Shown here piece by piece: positions 16,576 through 24,860 of a DNA stretch of 57,400 nt (position 1 is its first letter; every line of letters begins with the position of its first letter). The translations under genes and the position numbers were made by a program. The notes under the pieces are model-generated. The model saw only the letters and a program-made list of their open reading frames with translations, was not told where the DNA came from and made no database searches. This DNA is from Massilia sp. Root335 (GTDB lineage: Bacteria; Pseudomonadota; Gammaproteobacteria; Burkholderiales; Burkholderiaceae_D), in assembly GCF_001425685.1 (NCBI RefSeq), contig NZ_LMCY01000022.1, positions 51,659 through 109,058 of the forward strand, in the 5' to 3' direction.

Positions 16576-17720
16576 CAAAGCCCCCCATTTTCAGCGGTGT
16601 ACAGAAAAGCGTGTCCCTTCTTGTCGCGTGCGAGGAGGGCCCATAGATCACCTTTGGCGGCCAGGTACATCGGCTCGTCGGCCACTGGCTTGATGACGTG
16701 TTCGTTGCCAGTCGCGGTATCGATCGACACGAGCGCGCGACCTTTTGCATCGCAGCGTTCACGTACCGCGACGAGATCCGCGTGATACCGGACCAGAGCC
16801 TTGGAACGGCAATACGGGCTGGGGTAGGCAAGCGGCGGCAGCGCTTTGCCATCCGGCGTGACGATCGCCAGCATCGTCTTGTCGGCCATGTACCCGATGC
16901 TGTAATTCGTTCCGTCGTCCCCGACAAAGGCGCTCACGCCCAAGCGTGTTGCGGACGGTAACCGGGTACTCCAGATGTAGCCGCCGTCCAGGCGCAGCCG
17001 CGACGTCATGTATTCGCCGGCGTCCGTTTTTTTCACGGTCGCCGGAAAAAACCTGCCGGTCAGGAAAACGCTGTCGCTTACGATGCGCGCGCCAGGCGGC
17101 AGTACATAGGCGCCGTTTTTGCGAAACAAGGGTGCGCCCCGGGGCCGCAAGCCACGATCCAACAGCATCGTAAAGGTACCGTATCGTTCGGTGTCTTCAT
17201 CTTGGTCACGCATATAGCCGACCACTTTCAGGCCATCGGGAGTTTCAGCAATCCTGTAACCGTATCGGCTCTGGGCAGGAATTTCCAGCGGCGCGACCGC
17301 GATACGGTTGCCCTGCAAGTCGAAGGCGTACACATAGATTCTTGACTGTGCGAGCGCGGGGGACGGGCTCGTTTCTGCGTTTGCAAGCAGGTAGACACGA
17401 TCGCTTCCGGCCACGCATTGCACCGGATCGAGAAGGGCGAGACCGTCCGGTGCCGATATCGTCTTTTGCCAGGCCACGGCGCGTTGTGCCAGGTCGACCA
17501 GGACAAGGTGTACGGTCGATTCCCCCATATCGTTCGTGTCCGCCCCCCCGATACAGATGCGGGCGCCATCGCCGGAAAACGCGATGCTCGTCGTGTCGAA
17601 CGTGCGCCCGTTCAGCGGCAGCGCCAATTTTTCCGGCGCACCTGCGCCAGCGGCGTGCGCCGCCAGGCAGAAAGAAGCCGCGCCGATGGCGGTCCGTAGA
17701 TACTTTTTTGCAGTCGTCAT
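16575..17720 (-). CDS. Secreted propeller-like protein of unknown function
   Basis: 381 residues. A signal peptide (MTTAKKYLRTAIGAASFCLAAHAAGA) is followed by repeated blade-like segments (SIAFSGDGARICIG, VHLVLVDLAQRAVAW, IYVYAFDLQGNRIAV) that resemble a beta-propeller. I do not recognise a family. The start is ATG 17720; the same frame runs further upstream but without a start that fits. It lies between the vgrG remnant (17 nt gap) and the peptidoglycan effector (stop and start share TGATG), so it is translationally coupled to the effector. Export to the periplasm makes a second immunity factor possible; an effector chaperone would be expected in the cytoplasm. Confidence 0.65.
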   Translation of the reverse strand: MTTAKKYLRTAIGAASFCLAAHAAGAGAPEKLALPLNGRTFDTTSIAFSGDGARICIGGADTNDMGESTVHLVLVDLAQRAVAWQKTISAPDGLALLDPVQCVAGSDRVYLLANAETSPSPALAQSRIYVYAFDLQGNRIAVAPLEIPAQSRYGYRIAETPDGLKVVGYMRDQDEDTERYGTFTMLLDRGLRPRGAPLFRKNGAYVLPPGARIVSDSVFLTGRFFPATVKKTDAGEYMTSRLRLDGGYIWSTRLPSATRLGVSAFVGDDGTNYSIGYMADKTMLAIVTPDGKALPPLAYPSPYCRSKALVRYHADLVAVRERCDAKGRALVSIDTATGNEHVIKPVADEPMYLAAKGDLWALLARDKKGHAFLYTAENGGL

Positions 17721-17737
17721 TGCTAATCCGATGTAGT

Positions 17738-18681
17738 TCAGGATAACGTTGAATCGTTCGATTCCTCGATCGAGGTATCGTCCTCGTCCTCCGGCTCGTG
17801 GTCGTAATCGAACACGACCTGCGGCGCATCGTCGGGCACGTGGATGCCTTCGGGCCGGTCGAACACCAACTGTTCCCATTTGCCGTCGTTGACGTCGATC
17901 GCGACGTGCGCCGGCTCGCTGCCGTCCGTGAACAGCGGCTTGGACCTGCCGGCGCCGTCGAGCGTGCCGCTGCCCAGCACCTGGCCGGTACGCGACAGGA
18001 AGGTGTATTTCAGCGTGCGCGCGCCGGACGGCAGGTCCCACAGGGCAGGGTCGACGAAGACCTGCTGGCTGAACTTGCGCGGTTGCACGCGCTCGAATTC
18101 GGCCTGGTTGACGGTGTCGAGGTTCTTCGGCCCTTCCAGCTTGTGCGCGCCCGCGTGGGCGATCCAAGTGCCGCAGGTGCCGTGCTCGATGCCCTCGGCG
18201 TTGATGCGCAGGTAGCTGCCGCCGGCATTCAGCACGATCTCCCTCGCCGCCGTAATCTCGATGTTCGCCCTCGTGCTGATCAGCTTGAGCACCTGTTCGG
18301 CGATGACTTCGATGTTGTCGCTCTGGGCCTGGATCTCGACCTTGCCGCGCGCAGCCACGGCGCCAGCACGGCTTCGTAGAACGCGACGGCACCGTCCGTG
18401 CGCACAAGGCGGAACGCGAACACGTGGCCGGTGAAATGGCGCAGCGAACCGTCGTCGCGGACGAGTTCCACGCACATCAGGCGGCCCATCAGGTCCTTCA
18501 GGGCGAGCGACGCGTCGTCGGATAGCAACTCCACCGTGTATTCGAAGTCGCGCGACAGCGCTTCGGTCGCATGCAGGCGCTGTGGCAGCAGTTGGGCGGC
18601 CGGCCCGTCGTCATGGGGGAACGTCAGGCGCAGGATGCGGTTGGTCTGGCGGCGGGCAATGATATCGTGCAGGGACAGCAT
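17738..18681 (-). pseudogene. tssI: vgrG (tssI) with large internal deletion and frameshift
   Basis: The first 110 or so codons (from ATG 18681) encode the VgrG N-terminus: MLSLHDIIARRQTNRILRL, GRLMCVELVRDDGSLRHFTG and AVLAPWLR. At about 18345-18360 the sequence switches, in another frame, to a VgrG C-terminus: ARGKVEIQAQSDNIEV and the rest of a DUF2345 domain, plus a C-terminal extension ending at 17738. The middle (remaining gp27 part, OB fold and spike helix, some 500 codons in intact homologues) is missing. Frame A ends at 18280, so the C-terminal part is not translated from the normal start. It begins 25 nt after tssL and was evidently the carrier for the downstream effector. A sequencing or assembly collapse would give the same picture. 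Confidence 0.85.
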
Positions 18682-18706
18682 AAAGACCTGTTGCGGAAAA
18701 GGATCG

Positions 18707-19471
18707 TTACGGCAGCGTGATCGTCAAATTCGCCGCCCGCGGCGCCATCTTGACGACATCGGTGTAGCCGTTCATGCGCGCCTCGCTCGTGCGGCCGAGC
18801 GACGTGCGCAGGCCCGCGTACTCGAGCACGCAGATCAGGCCGAACACCGAGTACAGCACCCACAGCGGCAGGTCGCTGCGCAGCTTGTGGCGGATCTGGT
18901 CCGGGCGCTCCGCATGCGGCGCGAAGCCGCCGCGCCGCCCCTTCATGTGCGCGATCTCGTCGCCCAGGCGCGACGTCAGGTAGTTCAGCTTTTCCGTCCC
19001 CTCCAGGATGTAGCGGCCCTGGAAGCCGAGCAGGAGGCACATGTGGAAGACCTCGAGCGCTTCCACGTGGCTGCTGCCGCGCGCGCGCAGCTGCTCCAGG
19101 CGCTCGAAGAAGTGTTCGCCGGCCAGCTGGTCGCCGAACAGCTGCAGCTGCAGCGGGCGCCGTTCCCACGCGTCGCGGATCGTGAAGGTCGAGCGCAGGA
19201 TGATCTCGTCGACGGCCGCGCAGAACGCGTATTTCGCCGCGTCGACGTCGTCCGGCGACGCGTTGTGCTTGCGCGCGTTGCGGCCGAAGTCGTCGAGGAA
19301 CTGCGTCATCTTGCGCGCGAAGGCGGCGTCGTCCTGCGGGCCATTGCCGTTCTTGAGCATGAACAGGGCGTAGAAGCCGTCGTACATCAGGTCCAGCAGG
19401 GCCTGCGGCGCGGCGGGCGCGGACGCGGCGGCGCCGGCCGCCATGAGCGAAGGTGCGGTTGCGGTGGTCAT
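18707..19471 (-). CDS. tssL: T6SS membrane complex protein TssL (DotU/IcmH)
   Basis: A 254-residue inner-membrane protein of the DotU family, part of the TssJLM trans-envelope complex. The cytoplasmic domain has the typical AVDEIILRSTF, HFFERLEQL and EVFHMCLLLGFQGRY blocks. One C-terminal TM helix follows (about 205-225, LPLWVLYSVFGLICVLEY). It has only a short tail and no C-terminal OmpA peptidoglycan-binding domain; a separate OmpA protein is encoded at 43585-44379. It starts 16 nt after the tssK stop, so they form an operon. Confidence 0.95.
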   Translation of the reverse strand: MTTATAPSLMAAGAAASAPAAPQALLDLMYDGFYALFMLKNGNGPQDDAAFARKMTQFLDDFGRNARKHNASPDDVDAAKYAFCAAVDEIILRSTFTIRDAWERRPLQLQLFGDQLAGEHFFERLEQLRARGSSHVEALEVFHMCLLLGFQGRYILEGTEKLNYLTSRLGDEIAHMKGRRGGFAPHAERPDQIRHKLRSDLPLWVLYSVFGLICVLEYAGLRTSLGRTSEARMNGYTDVVKMAPRAANLTITLP

Positions 19472-19487
19472 GGAAAGTCTCTCGTTT

Positions 19488-20849
19488 TCAGGATGTCACG
19501 GCGACCAGGTCGGGCTTCACGTCGGCCATGCTGCCCGGGACGTAGATCGAGATCGACTGCGCCTGCAGCATGCGTTCGTACATCTGGCCCTTGGCCTCGA
19601 TGGCGAAGTACACGGCGTCCGGGCGCACGGGCACGGCCGCGGGCACCTGCGGCGCGTGCACGAGGCGCACGCCGGGCATCGCCGACAGCACGAATTTCTC
19701 CACGTCGTCCGGCGCGCCGATCTTCAGGCGCAGCGGCACCACGTCCACCAGTTCGCTGGCCGGCGTGTCGCCCGACACGGCCAGATAGAACGTCGTCTTG
19801 TCGTCGATCTTCTCGGAGTCGAGCATGCCGTGCCAGTACGACGGCTTCACTTCGCGCAGGGCGATGGCGAAGTAGCGCGACGAGATCACGGTGTCGAGCA
19901 GTTCGCGGATGATCTGGTGCAGCGTCGCGAACGCGGGGCCGGGATCGGCGTGCTGGTAGGGCGGCAGGTCGGCCAGCGTCCAGCTTTTCGAGAACGTCAT
20001 CAGGCTGCCGGCCAGCGACAGCAGTTGTTCGTACAGCCGCTCCGGATGCAGCGACGGGTGGTGGAAGTAGTGCGCCAGCGTCGCGCATGCCGTGCTGGCC
20101 GTGTGCAGGAGCCAGAACGACGACATGTCGCCCGAGCGGAATTCGATCACGTGCCGGCTCGGCTCGCGGTGGTGGCCGTACAGGGCGCTCACCTTCGCCT
20201 GCAGCGCGTCGAGCAGGCGGCGCAGCTGCAGGAACAGCAGCGGCGCGCTCTTGATCGTCAGGCACGGCGGCACGAACGAACCATCCAGTTCGAAGCCGCC
20301 GGTGGCCGCGCGGCGCAGGCGCAGCACGGGCACGTGCACATAGGCGTCCAGCGGTTCCGCATCCGAGACGAGGCGCACGGTCTTGCGCAGATAGGTCAGC
20401 TGGGCGCTGGCGGCCTGCGTGTACAGGTCCGGCGTGTCGCGGTCGAGCTGGCGGAAGCGGGCGGCGTTGGCCGCGTCCGCGCCGTCCGCGCCATTCGTTC
20501 TGTGGCCGCTGAAATTGGCGCCGTAAGGCTTGAAGCCGGGCAGGGCGGCGTGATACGTCACGGTCTGCACGGATTGCGGCAGTTGGCCCAGGTCGATGGC
20601 GTCCGGCAGTTCGTCGCCGCCCGGCGCCGAATACAGCTCGCCGTCCGGGAAGCGCAGCGACAGTTCGAGCAGGCGCAGCGTGTCGTTCGCCAGCGCGTCG
20701 CGGTCGACCTGCAGCGCGCCTATGCCCCAGGCATACGGGTGCAGCAGGGCCGCCGTGCGGTGCAGGCGCTCCTCGTGGTAGTGGTCCTGCTGCTGGAAAT
20801 GCTGGGGGCGCAGGAAGAGTCCTTCACCCCATAAGATTTTGCCGCTCAT
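19488..20849 (-). CDS. tssK: T6SS baseplate protein TssK
   Basis: A 453-residue TssK, the baseplate component that links the tail to the TssLM membrane complex. The N-terminus MSGKILWGEGLFLRPQHFQQ is diagnostic and fixes the start at ATG 20849; the frame is open 17 codons further up without reason. The body has the usual order of beta-sandwich arms and helical bundle (LDSEKIDDKTTFYLAVSGD, then the C-terminal receptor-binding-like part ending KPDLVAVTS). It is the first gene of the minus-strand arm and is divergent from the TPR lipoprotein gene across an AT-rich region. Confidence 0.96.
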   Translation of the reverse strand: MSGKILWGEGLFLRPQHFQQQDHYHEERLHRTAALLHPYAWGIGALQVDRDALANDTLRLLELSLRFPDGELYSAPGGDELPDAIDLGQLPQSVQTVTYHAALPGFKPYGANFSGHRTNGADGADAANAARFRQLDRDTPDLYTQAASAQLTYLRKTVRLVSDAEPLDAYVHVPVLRLRRAATGGFELDGSFVPPCLTIKSAPLLFLQLRRLLDALQAKVSALYGHHREPSRHVIEFRSGDMSSFWLLHTASTACATLAHYFHHPSLHPERLYEQLLSLAGSLMTFSKSWTLADLPPYQHADPGPAFATLHQIIRELLDTVISSRYFAIALREVKPSYWHGMLDSEKIDDKTTFYLAVSGDTPASELVDVVPLRLKIGAPDDVEKFVLSAMPGVRLVHAPQVPAAVPVRPDAVYFAIEAKGQMYERMLQAQSISIYVPGSMADVKPDLVAVTS

Positions 20850-21166
20850 GCGCTCGTCGTCCCTGTGCTGCCGAAGATGAAAATGGCATAACAGTAACAT
20901 TTATTACGGATATGTAGCGCACGATTAAGACACAAATTTTCTTTGTGACAATTCGTGATATTTCTCCATATAAACATAGGATTCCGGCCGGTTACGGGGC
21001 AATTCCCAAGGAAATAGTGAGTTTTAGTGAGTGTTTTACTACTCATCGACACGCGTACGATTGGCAAAAAATTGAGCTTGATCAAGAAAACAATTCTGAT
21101 ACTATAAAAAAAGTTTTACAAAGTTAATCGCGTGACATCATTTCTTTAACAGTTGCGAGGACCCGC
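20850..21166. promoter_or_regulatory. AT-rich divergent T6SS promoter region
   Basis: 317 bases without a gene between tssK (-) and the TPR lipoprotein (+). Base composition changes sharply to AT-rich from about 20880 to 21130, as in many horizontally acquired or H-NS-bound promoters. It contains GCGCACGATTAA (20917-20928) and a related element in the opposite orientation, TTAATCGCGTG (21124-21134). Both resemble sequences in the other divergent T6SS region at 50048-50246. A 10-bp palindrome CTTGATCAAG lies at 21077-21086. Exact promoter boxes are not assigned. Confidence 0.65.
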
Positions 21167-21772
21167 ATGACCCCAGCATTCCCGTTCGGCCGGATCAGCC
21201 GTTTCTTCGGCGCCGCCGCCTGCGCCATCCTGCTTTCGGCCTGCGCCACGACGAAGCCGGAGGTGGCCGAGAAGCCACCCGCCCCGACGATGGAAGAGCT
21301 GCTCGCCAAGGCCGCCGATGCCAATACGGCCGGCCGCAAGGAGGACGCGGTGACCCTGTGGAAGGAAGCCGCCGCCGCTTACCCCGCCGACAAGGCACCG
21401 TGGTCGAGCATCGCCCAGACCCGCTACGACGCCGGCCAGTACGGCGAGGCCATCGTCAACGCCCAGGAAGTGCTCGTGCGCGATCCGAACGACCGCCTGG
21501 CGAACAGCATCGTCGCCATCAGCGGCCTGCGGCTGTCGACGCGCGCGCTGGCGGACCTGAGCCGGCAGAACAATTTGTCCGGCTCGATCCGGACCGAATC
21601 GCAGGACCTGGCCAAGCTGCTGCGCGAGAGCCTGGGCGAGCAGGTGCTCGTCCCGCCGCCCGTCGCCGCGCCTGCGCCGGCGAAGGCCGTCGCCCGCGGT
21701 CGCGCCAGGGCGAGAGTCAGGCAGGCCGCCGCGGCATCGTCCGGTGCCGACCCGTTCGGCGCGCTGAAATAA
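21167..21772 (+). CDS. T6SS-associated TPR lipoprotein
   Basis: 201 residues. A signal peptide ends in lipobox LSAC (Cys26), so it is a lipoprotein. It is followed by TPR-like helices (LLAKAADANTAGRKEDAVTLWKEA, then WSSIAQTRYDAGQYGEAIVNAQ) and a Pro/Ala- and Arg-rich C-terminus. It is the first gene of the tssB-H operon, 29 nt before tssB. Burkholderia T6SS clusters keep a lipoprotein gene at this position. No TssJ (SciN-type beta-sandwich lipoprotein) is found elsewhere in the window, so this protein may serve as the outer-membrane anchor or help it. That role is inferred from position and lipidation; the sequence is TPR, not TssJ-like. Confidence 0.8.
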   Translation: MTPAFPFGRISRFFGAAACAILLSACATTKPEVAEKPPAPTMEELLAKAADANTAGRKEDAVTLWKEAAAAYPADKAPWSSIAQTRYDAGQYGEAIVNAQEVLVRDPNDRLANSIVAISGLRLSTRALADLSRQNNLSGSIRTESQDLAKLLRESLGEQVLVPPPVAAPAPAKAVARGRARARVRQAAAASSGADPFGALK

Positions 21773-21801
21773 CAAGTCCGATTCAACCCCAGGGGAATCC
21801 C

Positions 21802-22305
21802 ATGTCCAGAAATTCCAGTGTGCAGAAAAAGCTGCAGAAAGTCCGCCCGCCGCGCGTGCAAATGACGTACGACGTCGAGATCGGCGACGCGATCGAGAAC
21901 AAGGAGCTGCCGATGGTCGTCGGCGTCGTCGGCGATTTCGGCGGCAATTCGGAAGCGCCGCAAAAACGCCTCAAGGAACGCAGCTTCGTCGGCATCGACC
22001 GCGACAACTTCGACGAAGTCATGAAGGGCGTCGAGCCGCGCGCGGCGTTCCGCGTGCAGAACGAGCTGACGGGCGAGGGCGGCCAGTTCGGCGTCGACCT
22101 GACGTTCCGTTCGATGGACGATTTCCGTCCCGAGGCCGTCGTCAACCAGGTCGAGCCGCTGCGCAAGCTGCTCGAGGCGCGCACCAGGCTGGCCGACCTG
22201 CGCAACAAGCTGGCCGGGAACGACAAGCTCGAAGACCTGCTCAACGACGTGTTGAACAGCACCGAAACGATGGCCAGCCTCGGCCAGCAGACGACGAAAG
22301 AGTGA
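21802..22305 (+). CDS. tssB: T6SS contractile sheath small subunit TssB (VipA)
   Basis: A 167-residue TssB. The N-terminus SVQKKLQKVRPPRVQMTYDV and the block LPMVVGVVGDFGG are diagnostic. It assembles with TssC into the contractile sheath that drives the Hcp tube. ATG 21802 has GGGGAA upstream. The stop overlaps the tssC start region (TGATCATG), so the pair is coupled. The sheath is later disassembled by TssH. Confidence 0.96.
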   Translation: MSRNSSVQKKLQKVRPPRVQMTYDVEIGDAIENKELPMVVGVVGDFGGNSEAPQKRLKERSFVGIDRDNFDEVMKGVEPRAAFRVQNELTGEGGQFGVDLTFRSMDDFRPEAVVNQVEPLRKLLEARTRLADLRNKLAGNDKLEDLLNDVLNSTETMASLGQQTTKE

Positions 22306-22307
22306 TC

Positions 22308-23801
22308 ATGTCCGCACTCCAAAGCACCGCCCTCGCGGCCGACACCACGCTGCCCGCTCCCGAAGCCGATCTGCTCGACCGGATCGTCGAGCAGAGCAAG
22401 GTCGCCAAGTCGAGCGCCGAACATGCGCGCGCCCGCGACCTGATCGCGGAACTGGTCAACCAGGTCATGGAGGGCACGGTCGTCGTGTCCGACAACCTGG
22501 CGGCCACCATCGACGCCCGCGTGGCGGAGCTGGACCGCCTGATCTCGGCGCAGCTGTCGGCCGTGATGCACGCGCCCGAATTCCAGAAACTGGAGTCCAG
22601 CTGGACGGGCCTGAACTACCTCGTGAAGAATACCGCCACGAGCCCGAACCTCAAGGTCAAGATGCTCAACGCGACCAAGCGCGAGCTGGTGAAGGACTTC
22701 CAGAGCGCCATCGAGTTCGACCAGAGCACCATGTTCCGCAAGGTCTACGAAGAGGAATTCGGCACCTTCGGCGGCGCGCCGTTCGGGGCGCTGCTGGGCG
22801 ACTTCGAGATCACGCGCCAGCCGGAAGACATGTACTTCGTCGAGCAGATGTCGCACGTGGCCGCGGCCGCGCACGCGCCGTTCATCTCGGCCGCGTCGCC
22901 CGAGCTGTTCGGCCTGGAGAGCTATTCCGACCTGGGCAAGCCGCGCGACCTGTCGAAGGTGTTCGACACCGTCGAATACGCGAAGTGGAAATCGTTCCGC
23001 GAGTCGGAAGACGCGCGCTACGTCGGCCTGACCCTGCCGCGCTTCCTGGGCCGCCTGCCGTACAACCCGGCCGACGGCGCCACGACCGAAGGCTTCAACT
23101 TCGTCGAGGACGTGGACGGCACCGATCACCATAAATACCTGTGGTGCAACGCCGCGTATGCGTTCGGCACCAAGCTGACGGGCGCGTTCGAGGACTACGG
23201 CTGGTGCGCGGCGATCCGCGGCGTCGAAGGCGGCGGCCTCGTCGAGAACCTGCCCACGCACACGTTCAAGACGGACGAGGGCGAGATCGCGCTCAAGTGC
23301 CCGACCGAGATCGCCATCACCGACCGCCGCGAAAAGGAGCTGTCGGACCTCGGCTTCATCTCGCTCGTGCACTGCAAGAACACGGACTACGCGGCCTTCT
23401 TCGGCGCGCAGTCGGCGCAGAAGGCGCGCAAGTACAACAGCGACGCGGCCAACGCGAACGCCGTGCTGTCGGCCCAGTTGCAGTACATCTTCGCCGTGTC
23501 GCGCATTGCCCACTACATGAAGGCCATGATGCGCGACAAGATCGGCAGCTTCGCCGCGGCGTCCAACGTCGAGGACTTCCTGAACCGCTGGCTGACCCAG
23601 TACGTCCTCCTCGACGACAACGCGAGCCAGGAACAGAAGGCGCAATTCCCGCTGCGCGAGGCGAGCGTGCAGGTGTCGGAAGTGCCGGGCCGTCCCGGCG
23701 TGTACCGCGCCGTCTCGTTCCTGCGTCCCCATTTCCAGCTCGACGAGCTGTCGGTTTCCCTCCGCCTCGTCGCCGAGCTCCCGGCATCGGCCAATAGCTG
23801 A
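22308..23801 (+). CDS. tssC: T6SS contractile sheath large subunit TssC (VipB)
   Basis: A 497-residue TssC of normal length. Typical blocks: VMHAPEFQKLESSWTGLNYLV, KMLNATKRELVKDF, GTFGGAPFGALLGDFE and the C-terminal handshake region LNRWLTQYVLLDDNASQEQKAQFPLREASVQV. ATG 22308 follows the tssB stop by 2 nt; GTG 22302 is in frame but less likely. It forms sheath heterodimers with TssB. Confidence 0.96.
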   Translation: MSALQSTALAADTTLPAPEADLLDRIVEQSKVAKSSAEHARARDLIAELVNQVMEGTVVVSDNLAATIDARVAELDRLISAQLSAVMHAPEFQKLESSWTGLNYLVKNTATSPNLKVKMLNATKRELVKDFQSAIEFDQSTMFRKVYEEEFGTFGGAPFGALLGDFEITRQPEDMYFVEQMSHVAAAAHAPFISAASPELFGLESYSDLGKPRDLSKVFDTVEYAKWKSFRESEDARYVGLTLPRFLGRLPYNPADGATTEGFNFVEDVDGTDHHKYLWCNAAYAFGTKLTGAFEDYGWCAAIRGVEGGGLVENLPTHTFKTDEGEIALKCPTEIAITDRREKELSDLGFISLVHCKNTDYAAFFGAQSAQKARKYNSDAANANAVLSAQLQYIFAVSRIAHYMKAMMRDKIGSFAAASNVEDFLNRWLTQYVLLDDNASQEQKAQFPLREASVQVSEVPGRPGVYRAVSFLRPHFQLDELSVSLRLVAELPASANS

Positions 23802-23854
23802 TCAACCCCGTTTTACCCCCCGTTATCAAACCGAACTGAAAGGAAGAGAACAAC

Positions 23855-24349
23855 ATGGCAATCGACGTCTACCTGCAAATCGACGGCATCAAAGGCGAAT
23901 CCGCCGACGCCACCCACAAGGACTGGATCGAAGTGAAGAGCGTCCAGTGGGAAGTCCTGCAACCGAAATCGGCGACCGCGTCGACCGGCGGCGGCCACAC
24001 GGCCGAGCGCACCGAGCACAAGGACATCGTCGTCTCCAAGCTGGCCGACCTGGCCACCCCGATCCTGCTGCAGACCTGCTCGTCCGGCAAGACCATCCCG
24101 AAGGCGAAGTTCGAGTTCCTGCGTGCCGACGGCCAGGGCGAGCGCGTGAAGTACTTCGAGATCGAGCTGGAAAATGTCCTGATCAGCAGCGTGGCGCCGG
24201 CCGTCGAGCCGGGCAACATCCTGACCGAAGACGTGGCGATCAAGTACTCCAAGGTCAAGTGGAAGTACACCCAGCAGAAGGTCGGCGGCGGCTCGGGCGG
24301 TAACACGTCGGGCGGCTGGGACCTGTCGGCCAACAAGATCGCCGCCTGA
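23855..24349 (+). CDS. hcp: T6SS inner tube protein Hcp (TssD)
   Basis: A 164-residue Hcp1-type protein that stacks as hexameric rings into the T6SS tube. Hallmarks: AIDVYLQIDGIKGES at the start, GGGHTAERTEHKDIVVSKLAD, and VKWKYTQQKVGGGSGGNTSGGWDL at the end. GGAAGAG lies upstream of ATG 23855. It is the structural Hcp of the tssB-H operon; a second, divergent copy at 52072-52563 is tied to Tae4. Confidence 0.96.
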   Translation: MAIDVYLQIDGIKGESADATHKDWIEVKSVQWEVLQPKSATASTGGGHTAERTEHKDIVVSKLADLATPILLQTCSSGKTIPKAKFEFLRADGQGERVKYFEIELENVLISSVAPAVEPGNILTEDVAIKYSKVKWKYTQQKVGGGSGGNTSGGWDLSANKIAA

Positions 24350-24364
24350 TAGCGGGCCGGCACG

Positions 24365-24859
24365 ATGTCCGCCAAAGGTTTCATGCCCGGGCTGTTCGAC
24401 CGCCTGATCGAGCGGCCGGGGCACGCCCAGGCGGGCACCGTGCCGCGCGTCTCGCTCGAGGAAATGAAGGATTCGGTGGCGCGCGATCTCGAGGCGCTGC
24501 TGAATACCCGCTCCGTGATGCCGGAAGATACCTTCCGGCGCTTTCCCGAATGCGCACGTTCCATCGTCGCGTACGGCCTGCACGATTTCGCGGGCCTGTC
24601 GCTGTCGAGCACCGACGACCGCGCGTTCATCTGCAAGAGCCTGGAGGCCGCGATCGCGCGCCACGAACCGCGCCTGCGCAACGTCCAGGCCCGGCTCGAA
24701 CTGCGCGAGGACGCCGTCAACCGCCTGAACTTCTCGATCACCGCGCTGATGGTCGTGAGCGCGGCGCACGAGCCGGTGAACTTCGACGCCGTGCTGCAGC
24801 CCTCCAGCCAGCATTACACCATCAGCAAGGCACGCCGGCAGGCAGCCCCGGGAGCCTGA
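24365..24859 (+). CDS. tssE: T6SS baseplate wedge protein TssE (gp25-like)
   Basis: A 164-residue gp25-like protein. It has the pattern LFDRL near the start, SVARDLEALLNTRS with the conserved Glu, SIVAYGLHDFAGLS, and a C-terminal beta part RLNFSITALMVV. It forms the baseplate wedge with TssF, TssG and TssK and starts sheath polymerisation. It is 15 nt after hcp and 1 nt before the tssF start. Confidence 0.94.
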   Translation: MSAKGFMPGLFDRLIERPGHAQAGTVPRVSLEEMKDSVARDLEALLNTRSVMPEDTFRRFPECARSIVAYGLHDFAGLSLSSTDDRAFICKSLEAAIARHEPRLRNVQARLELREDAVNRLNFSITALMVVSAAHEPVNFDAVLQPSSQHYTISKARRQAAPGA

Positions 24860-24860
24860 G

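Noticed and set aside
21061..21078. TTGGCA followed by TGAGC as a sigma-54 promoter
   Set aside because: The GG to GC distance is one base too long for the -24/-12 rule and the flanks do not match well.
21077..21086. Palindrome CTTGATCAAG resembling an FNR/ANR box
   Set aside because: FNR-type boxes need TTGAT and ATCAA separated by 4 nt; here the halves abut, so it does not fit.
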